Below are positions 50,801-57,000 of a stretch of 59,842 bases of DNA, in pieces. Source of the stretch: a virus. Position numbers and translations under genes: made by a program. The first letter of the stretch is position 1. Every line of letters starts with the position of its first letter. The notes below the pieces were generated by a model. It did not search any database and was not told where the DNA came from. It saw only the letters and a program-made list of their open reading frames with translations. Where the stretch lies: positions 1-59,842 of IMG/VR virus record IMGVR_UViG_3300025132_000006. The stretch is one strand, 5' to 3'.

Positions 50801-51023
50801 TAAGTTTCAACTAGATATGACAGAAGCTAATTCATATTTGCAGGAAGCAGGTACTAAAATACAAGCATCTCAATTATATGCACAAAAAAGTCAAGTTTCT
50901 ATTAGCTCATCTAGGGATTATTACCAGAGAGCAGTATCTGAATTATCAGCAATTACTGGTGCAGTAGTAGCTCCAGAACAACAACAAGCTAGTCAAAGAC
51001 GAGAGCAAGGGAAAACTTCATGA
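47802..51023 (+). CDS. Head-tail adaptor-like protein with Leu-Pro repeats and 18-residue helical repeats
   Basis: The product has 1,073 residues in four parts. Residues 1-250 are compact, with a helix-rich start (VEYVNAGAKFILAALPEKFLW is the core; the key part is FILAALPEKFLW), and resemble adaptor or connector domains at this gene position. Residues 259-480 are 23 repeats of about 9-10 residues of type S-L-P-S-x-F-x-[FIV]-S. Residues 569-982 are 23 consecutive repeats of exactly 18 residues (type KYQAELQKESQRVSSGIN) without gaps, predicted to be one very long helix or coil. Residues 983-1073 form a helical end. It is a structural component at the head-tail junction or an internal/tail filament; no enzyme motif. 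Confidence 0.7.
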   Translation: MKIWERVNNITGNNTKARFLVEYVNAGAKFILAALPEKFLWTVATETEIVGRDSSGVNKIGKGSTIAYDKILAVYRWDGTDANGNPKKRVAEESPDNSIHIFDESNSLLKATSIFPKFYKLGGKIFIKPDPDYNDGVGTYTYTKLGESSTTTVNSGTGDKGVIVYSAPPIIDENDDSWILTEYENIAIFYAGSLDFLRLSSVYRDLCKTEIDEVVSATGLLKNYRDKVTASSFDPTKATDGSSTINIPNKVLSFSVGTSLPTFSFSGSLPSDFVISSLLPSNITLTKELPSFSIADSLPSDFSISETLPSSNISVGSSLPSFSFVEALPSSFVSPSTSLPSFSFSGSLPTSINVSTSLPSGSFSKSLPSISINAVPPSDINVTESLPTFSFTKELPSEMVIGESLPDDIVVSSPLPSFNVASSLPSDFNIESSLPSNFIVSTSLPSAINVETPLPNDFAPAETLPSDFNISQTIPTFSELSHSMVLSGADDAMDKAEKLIDGSELSNEIDNAQGWIDDEDVEMASVVINTAAQEINRASASINKEKTKLEEFSTKVNQKVNKYQNDIANYSNEVQKERNRMQSQMEKYTQAIQKEQVRVGSSIEKYQAELQKEFQRVSSETQKYQNEVQKEAERVQIELGKYKQEVDKETQRVKNGLEKHQAEVTKQAQKSKTEADAYGAELQKETQKATSKINKYQQNVSKESQRVQTEVSKYSNELQKEVASSQRQAEKYNLQLQTEINRVSSGLNKFQQEIAKDIQSYQKEIEVYTAEIQGEAAKANIDINNYQAELAKETQRQNSELAKYQADLQKSIQVFTLDLNKYASEVQKESARLNADVSRYAQANNKEIARYNGELQKYQADLAKEVQLFNTQVASYQADVQKESSRVSSGVAKYNSSLQKESQRVSMEINSYQAELGKESQRIGTDVQKYGAEVQKETQKINSGIAKYQAELQKETSEFGTKIQKFNADLQKESTKLQKDIQQFTLDINNYSSLIQAKSGKFQLDMTEANSYLQEAGTKIQASQLYAQKSQVSISSSRDYYQRAVSELSAITGAVVAPEQQQASQRREQGKTS
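48576..49241 (+). repeat. 23 coding repeats of Leu-Pro type (9-11 codons)
   Basis: Encoded units begin with S/E/T-L-P-S/T, then alternate small and hydrophobic residues (SLPTFSFSG, SLPSDFVISS, ELPSFSIAD and so on). Unit lengths are 9 to 11. Alternation suggests short beta strands with a proline turn, that is a beta-spiral or beta-solenoid shaft. DNA copies differ widely, so the array is old. Confidence 0.85.
49506..50747 (+). repeat. 23 coding repeats of exactly 18 codons
   Basis: Starting at residue 569 every 18th residue is Tyr- or Phe-preceded by Lys or similar (NYSNEVQKE, KYTQAIQKE, KYQAELQKE ...), 23 times with no insertion or deletion. Eighteen residues equal five alpha-helical turns, so each unit places the same face on one side. 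If a single helix, 414 residues span about 62 nm. Confidence 0.9.
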
Positions 51024-51298
51024 CAATATTAGAAATTATGGAAAGAGCAAATTCTAGAGATACGAATCTTGTAATAGCTTTTGTAAAAGATGCAGTTATG
51101 AGGATACAATCTAACTCAGAAGAAAATTTAAAAGTTGCTAAACAAACTATTACTAAAAATACTAGAGATTATGACTTACCTACTGATTTAGTTGCTTTAA
51201 AAAGTGTTAGTATATTAGATACTGAAGATGATGATAAATATAAAAGAATTGCTAGATTAACAGGAGAACCTAACGTAACTGAGGATACAAATCCGTAA
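51020..51298 (+). CDS. Small head-tail connector candidate
   Basis: The product has 92 residues; the ATG overlaps the previous stop (ATGA). A helical N-terminus (ILEIMERANSRDTNLVIAF) precedes a strand region. The length and order, just before a second connector-like gene, fit head-completion proteins of podoviruses. The stop overlaps the next start as TAATG. The family was not recognised. Confidence 0.5.
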   Translation: MTILEIMERANSRDTNLVIAFVKDAVMRIQSNSEENLKVAKQTITKNTRDYDLPTDLVALKSVSILDTEDDDKYKRIARLTGEPNVTEDTNP

Positions 51299-51753
51299 TG
51301 AGTTTTGATACCGCTAGAAATTTTGTTTATAGACTTCATGGGAAAACATTAAGACTATGGAGATATAGGAGAACTCCAGCTAAAGATACAGATACAGAAG
51401 GAAGAATAAGTACTTCTGGTTGGCATTCAATAGTATATCCTGATGAAACAATAACAAATGGATTAAGAATTGAATATACGGCTATTAATAAGCCTTTTGT
51501 TCAAGAAGACCCTGATTCAAATTCTAGTCTTACTGAGGTTACGAATCCGACAGAATCTAGTCATGTAAATCTTAATAGAATGTTATCTTTAGCAGTAGTA
51601 GATTATGTAAAAGCTTATTTAGCAGAAAGAGAAGGAAATCTTCAAGCTAAAGAGTATTTTATGAGAGAATTTTTTAATAAATTGGCTGACAATGAAAGTA
51701 ATAAAAATCATGCATATGTTGCTCAGGCAGTCAGCCCATATGCAGTAAAATAG
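51298..51753 (+). CDS. Head-tail connector or completion protein candidate
   Basis: The product has 151 residues with mixed fold and a C-terminal helix pair (MLSLAVVDYVKAYLAEREGN, EYFMREFFNKLADN). This pattern occurs in head-completion adaptors that bind the portal. It is placed after the repeat protein and before fibre-base genes. No finer assignment is possible. Confidence 0.5.
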   Translation: MSFDTARNFVYRLHGKTLRLWRYRRTPAKDTDTEGRISTSGWHSIVYPDETITNGLRIEYTAINKPFVQEDPDSNSSLTEVTNPTESSHVNLNRMLSLAVVDYVKAYLAEREGNLQAKEYFMREFFNKLADNESNKNHAYVAQAVSPYAVK

Positions 51754-51762
51754 GGAAATATT

Positions 51763-52215
51763 ATGGCAAGAATAGATTATGCGGTAAGTGTAACTCCTAT
51801 ACAATCCACAACATATGAGGGTCAAACTTTAGATGTTGTCGACCAAGAAATTGGAAGAAGTTTAGGAGGAGGAAGTTCTTCTACGGCTTGGGATGGTAGT
51901 GCAGTGGCAACACCGAATTGGGAAGCTGGGAAAGCTGATGCTTATCAAAGTGGTGATAGTTCAAATACTTTTGCAGTCGATAGTGGTGCTCAAGGTCTTT
52001 GGATAAAGCACACTGGTTTTAATTATGACGCTTCTGCTACAAATAAAATTGGAGCTACGGCAAACGATGTCTTAGTTACTGTTACTGGTGCTAATGATAT
52101 AATTTGTAAATTAAAGGGTGGAGAGGCAATATTTTTACCAATGCCTAAAAACCAAACTATTACATTTTCAGACGCAGGAACAGCAGCAGCTATGGAAGTT
52201 GTTGTATTAACTTAA
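51763..52215 (+). CDS. Virion structural protein, unknown
   Basis: The product has 150 residues, beta-rich, Gly/Ser/Thr-rich (GRSLGGGSSSTAW) and acidic. VTVTGANDIICKLKGGEAIFLPMP suggests a small jelly-roll or immunoglobulin-like fold (core strand: EAIFLPMP). It is a likely minor head or tail decoration protein. The family was not recognised. Confidence 0.5.
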   Translation: MARIDYAVSVTPIQSTTYEGQTLDVVDQEIGRSLGGGSSSTAWDGSAVATPNWEAGKADAYQSGDSSNTFAVDSGAQGLWIKHTGFNYDASATNKIGATANDVLVTVTGANDIICKLKGGEAIFLPMPKNQTITFSDAGTAAAMEVVVLT

Positions 52216-52227
52216 TAGGAGAATACT

Positions 52228-52428
52228 ATGGCAAATTTCGCAGTAATAACTAAGGTTATTGTCCATAACAAAGTGGATAGTAGCGCTGATACTATTGCAG
52301 GTTCATATGCTAAAGAGGTTTCTGATTACTTAGAGAGTGTAGTTAATACGAAAACTATTCGTTCAATACATTCTTGTGAATTAGCTTCTTCTGGCGCAGT
52401 AATGACAGTAATAATACATGATTCATAA
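52228..52428 (+). CDS. Small protein, unknown
   Basis: The product has 66 residues with a clear AGGAG site. It has short strands and a helix (AKEVSDYLESVVN), with one Cys. It overlaps the next gene by 11 bases. It is located among tail or fibre-base genes; function is unknown. Confidence 0.6.
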   Translation: MANFAVITKVIVHNKVDSSADTIAGSYAKEVSDYLESVVNTKTIRSIHSCELASSGAVMTVIIHDS

Positions 52429-52870
52429 TGAAACATATCAAGATATTCAAATCTTACAAGGTCACAACTTTGAGAATATAGTAACTTTTGATAGTACTCA
52501 TATAATGTCTGCTACAATGTCTTATGTCGCTATTATAGTAAAAGACAAAAGTAGGAGTACATTTACAGGTCCTAAAAAAACTACTGGGACTTTAGGTACG
52601 AGAGGAGGAAGTGATGCTTGGCAATCTAATGACTCAATAACTGCAATACATTGTGATATTGTAGCTGATAGAAGTGAGAATACTGTTAATATCAAATTGC
52701 CTGCTGAAGCTACTCAACACTTTACTGATTCATTTGAGGGATATTGGGAATTACTTGAAAAAGATACAAGTACAGACCCAGATACATATGTAAGACAAAT
52801 ACAAGGAGATGTAGTTATATCTAACGCGGCTACTTCGCTAACAGATACATTTACTACATCAGTCGCATAA
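52418..52870 (+). CDS. Beta-sandwich virion protein, fibre-base type
   Basis: The product has 150 residues. An early DIQILQGHNFENIVTF strand pair, a middle MSYVAIIVKDKSR, and a late YVRQIQGDVVIS resemble the N-terminal sandwich of baseplate- or neck-fibre proteins that anchor fibres in many phages. It is joined to the fibre-like 52870 gene by TAATG. The role is inferred. Confidence 0.55.
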   Translation: MIHNETYQDIQILQGHNFENIVTFDSTHIMSATMSYVAIIVKDKSRSTFTGPKKTTGTLGTRGGSDAWQSNDSITAIHCDIVADRSENTVNIKLPAEATQHFTDSFEGYWELLEKDTSTDPDTYVRQIQGDVVISNAATSLTDTFTTSVA

Positions 52871-54060
52871 TGGCTATAACCGCTAAAGTAACAAATGCTA
52901 GTTCTACTAAAGCAGTAGGCACTCAAAATGCTACTAAAACTCAAGATAGTTTTAATGTAAAAGCAGGGGCAATTTCAGTTGATTTAACTGGTAGAATTTC
53001 TACTGCTAGAAATGTTAATGATGCTTTACAACTATTAGATGCAAGAACAGCGGCTCAAACATCTGCTCCAAATCCGATGACTGAGGGAGATATATGGTAT
53101 AAGACAGATACAGATGAATTATATATAAGAACAGATAGTACTTGGAATGAAATAGTAGTTAGTGGAGTTTCAGGTACAATTTATGGAGGAACTGACACAA
53201 CTCCTTTAAATAGGAACACAATTAAAAGGTCTGCTTATAATGCATCTAATGTTCCCTCAAATAATAGTATTTTAGCAGGTGAACTTAATTTTATACAAGG
53301 AAGCAAAAAGCTTTATATTGGAAGGGAAAATGATGGTACTGGGACTATTGAAGCTTATCATATCCCTCTAGCAACAGATTTATTACCTAATTCTACTAGT
53401 TTTACATTATCAGATAATAGTGGAAATGCAAACGATAATAGTCAAGTACTTGCATTGGCTAGTGGAGTCGCAGGTAATGGATTAAGTCTATCAAATCACG
53501 CTTTATCGGTAAATCCTGATAATGATAGTATTGAACTAAATAGTGATGCATTAAGAATTAAACCTTCAAAAGTTTTAGTAAATGTAAGTGATGGTAGCAA
53601 TTCCACGGGGATTACATTAGGAAATACTGCCACATTCTCAGGAACTGCAAATGAGACAACTGTAGCAGAGAATAACGGAACGATTACTGTTGGTCTGCCT
53701 GATAATGTTACAATACAAGGTAATTTAACTGTTGGTGGGACAACTACTACAATTAATTCATCTACTGTAACTATTGATGACCCTATCTTTACATTAGGGG
53801 GAGATACAAATCCCTCTTCGGATGACAATAAGGACAGAGGAATAGAATTTAAATGGCATAATGGTAGCTCTCATAAATTAGGTTTTTTTGGAATGGATGA
53901 TAGTGATGGAAAATTTAAGTATATACCAGATGCTACAAATAGTAGTGAAGTATTCTCAGGTTCTGTTGGTAGTGCAGTATTCAACGATGTAGCAATATCA
54001 ACAATTAATGGAAACGCAGTATTTGATAGTAACTCAACTGTGGATGGTGGGACTTTCTAA
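52870..54060 (+). CDS. Fibre-like structural protein
   Basis: The product has 396 residues. GDIWYKTDTDELYIR is the common fibre strand pattern, and IQGNLTVGGTTTTINSS followed by TIDDPIFTLGG is a pattern well known in fibres of aquatic phages. The N-terminus SFNVKAGAISVDLTGRI may attach to the base. It ends in a TAATG overlap with the giant fibre, so the two products may form one fibre complex. Confidence 0.75.
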   Translation: MAITAKVTNASSTKAVGTQNATKTQDSFNVKAGAISVDLTGRISTARNVNDALQLLDARTAAQTSAPNPMTEGDIWYKTDTDELYIRTDSTWNEIVVSGVSGTIYGGTDTTPLNRNTIKRSAYNASNVPSNNSILAGELNFIQGSKKLYIGRENDGTGTIEAYHIPLATDLLPNSTSFTLSDNSGNANDNSQVLALASGVAGNGLSLSNHALSVNPDNDSIELNSDALRIKPSKVLVNVSDGSNSTGITLGNTATFSGTANETTVAENNGTITVGLPDNVTIQGNLTVGGTTTTINSSTVTIDDPIFTLGGDTNPSSDDNKDRGIEFKWHNGSSHKLGFFGMDDSDGKFKYIPDATNSSEVFSGSVGSAVFNDVAISTINGNAVFDSNSTVDGGTF

Positions 54061-57000
54061 TGGCTAATACTATTAAAATTAAAAGAAGTGGAACTTCTGG
54101 AGATTCTCCAACTTCAGGAGAACTACAACATGGTGAATTAGGGATTAATTATGCAGATGGTAAATTATTCTTTAAAAACTCTAGTAATGTAGTACAAGAA
54201 TTATTAACAAGTCCAGGTACTTCAAATGGGCAATTATTATTTGCTAATTCTAGTAGTAATTTTGAAGGGGATAGTAATTTATTTTGGGATAACACGAATA
54301 AAAGACTTGGTATAGGTACAGCCTCTCCCACAGAAAAACTTCATGTAGAAGGAGCAATACAACAAACTAAGATAAAAATTTATAATAGTGGTAATAGTGG
54401 TAATATAGAACAGACTGGTGCTTTTGGTGGTGGAACAATGTTTTTTAAACAACTTGGTTCTAACCACGATATAAGATTTCAAACCAATAAAGCTGGTTCA
54501 ACTACAACTGCTTTAGCTATTGATGGTTTAACACATAATATTGGTATAGGGACAGAATCGCCTAGCTTGTCCTATGGTGGCGGTTTGCATATAAAAAATG
54601 CAAGTAATGTAGCAAATTTAAAAGTTAGTAGTGGTAGCTCAACTGGGTTTGATTTATGGCAAGATACTGGCGGTAATGCTTATGTAATTAATCACGATAA
54701 TGCTGGGATATTATTTAAGACTAATGGTGGAGATAGGCTTTATATTAAAAGTGATGGCGATGTTGGTATTGGTACATCCTCTCCGACAAAAGGGAAATTA
54801 GAAGTTTATGGTAATGGAGCAGATACTACATTAGCAATACATGAAGATGGAGGAAGTCATAAAGCACAATTACACCTTAGAAGTGGTGGCAATGATGTAA
54901 AATTACATACAAGTGCATCTGATAGTAAATTTTATATAGATACAGAAAATGTATCAAAAGCATTTACTATAGCAACTGATGGAAAGACTGGCATAGGCAC
55001 AGACTCTCCTACTCATGGGAAACTACAAGTAAATCCAGGTTCAAATAGTACTACTGGTCTTGCAATATGGGGTGCAAATGATGGTATAAAAATTCAAAGA
55101 GCTAATGGTTCTAATGACGGAGCGTTTGGTCACATTACTTTTACAACTAATGATTGGATTCACCTAAAAACATATTCAGAAACCAAAGGTATTGGTGCAG
55201 ATATAATTGGTGGAGCTAACAGCGGTATCAATCCAGCTAACAATTACATTCACTTTAGTGGCTATGATAAAATATTTAGTCGTGTAGGCACTACTCAGTT
55301 GACAATGGGCAATGGTAAAGTTTATTTTGAAAATGTTAATGTCGGCATAAATACATCTTCTCCTACTCTTAGTAAATTACAAATAAATACATCCTCTAGC
55401 ACAAGAGGATTAGTAATAAATGCTACTGATAGCAATGCTTCTTACATGCAGTTTTCAAATTCAACAACTGGAACTGGTACAAGTCAAGGACTTCAAGTGG
55501 GTTTACAAGTAGATGAATCTGCTTTTATAGACTTAAAGTATTCAAGCCATTTAGCAATTAAGACATCTGGTGCTGAAAGAATGAGAATTACTTCAACAGG
55601 AAGCGTCGGTATCGGTACAACCTCACCAACAACAATACACCATGTTCACAATTCAGGAGCAACTACTGGTTGGACACATTATACAAATTCAAGTACTGGA
55701 ACGACTGGGAATGATGGTACTCATATAGGTACTAATGGAGTACACGCTTATTTATGGAATAGAGAAGCTGGTGATATTTATTTTGGAACTCAAGCTACTA
55801 CAAGAATGCTTGTTCAAAGTGGTGGTAATGTTGGAATTGGCACAACTTCGCCTAGTAATACGCTCCATGTTAATGGAACTGTTAGAGTTGACAGTTTATT
55901 ATCTTTTAGTGGCAATAGTTATATACAAGATGTAAGTAATAATTATTTAAAGCTAAGAATAGCTAATGGAGATTATTTTGCTATTCATGGTGGTGCATCT
56001 GATGCAGAATATATGAGAGTTGCTAACGATGGTAAAGTCGGCATCGGAACAGACTCTCCTGTTGCTAATTTACATATTTATAAGGATACTACTACTAATA
56101 ACGACAAGTTATTTAGAATATATAATGGCAGTGGATTGCAGTGGGAAATACAAGGCGATGGTAGCATGAGTGGCTATCTTGGTAATCCTATAGATAGTGT
56201 TACAATGATTAGAGGTCCATGGCAAACTGATTTATCAGTATCAGGTGGTAGTGCTAGTAGTGAAGCTGCTGCTGGTAATGTAGTTTTTAAAACAAATGAT
56301 GTTGAAAAAATGAGGCTTACTAAGACTGGACTACTCGGTATTGGTACATCCTCGCCTCAAGAAAAATTAGATATTTCTGCTGGTAATATAAGATTAGATA
56401 ATCAGCAACTTTTGACATTCGCAACTACAGATGCTAATAGTGGAAGAGTAGCTATTCAAGGCGATGAAGGAAGTGACTTTTTAAGATTTAGAACTGATAA
56501 TGCTAATAGAATGGCAATTACGAATACTGGTGTTGGTATTGGGACAATTTCTCCTAGTGTACCTCTTCACATTTCAACAACAAGTACAAATCCACTTTTA
56601 TTAGAAAATACTACTCAAGATGCTAGTGGCGGTGCAATACTAAATAAAATTTCTTTTAAACACAACGCTACATTAAATACAAGTTTAGAACATGGTTCGA
56701 TTGGCTACTATGCTGGTGAAACATGGGATGATACAAAATTTTATCAAACAATAAATAACGGAAATAGCGCACAAGTTGTAGCTGAAAATGTTCGTGGTAA
56801 TACTTGGAAATGGTATACTGGCGGAACTTCAAGAATGGTTATTGATTCGTCAGGCAAGGTCGGTCTAGGCACAGCCTCGCCTACTGCACCATTGCATATT
56901 AAAACAGCAATGTCTACTAACACAAACACAGATGCTTTAAAAGTAGAAGGTAATTATTTACTTGCAATATTAGGTGGAGATGACGCTCTATATAACGCTG

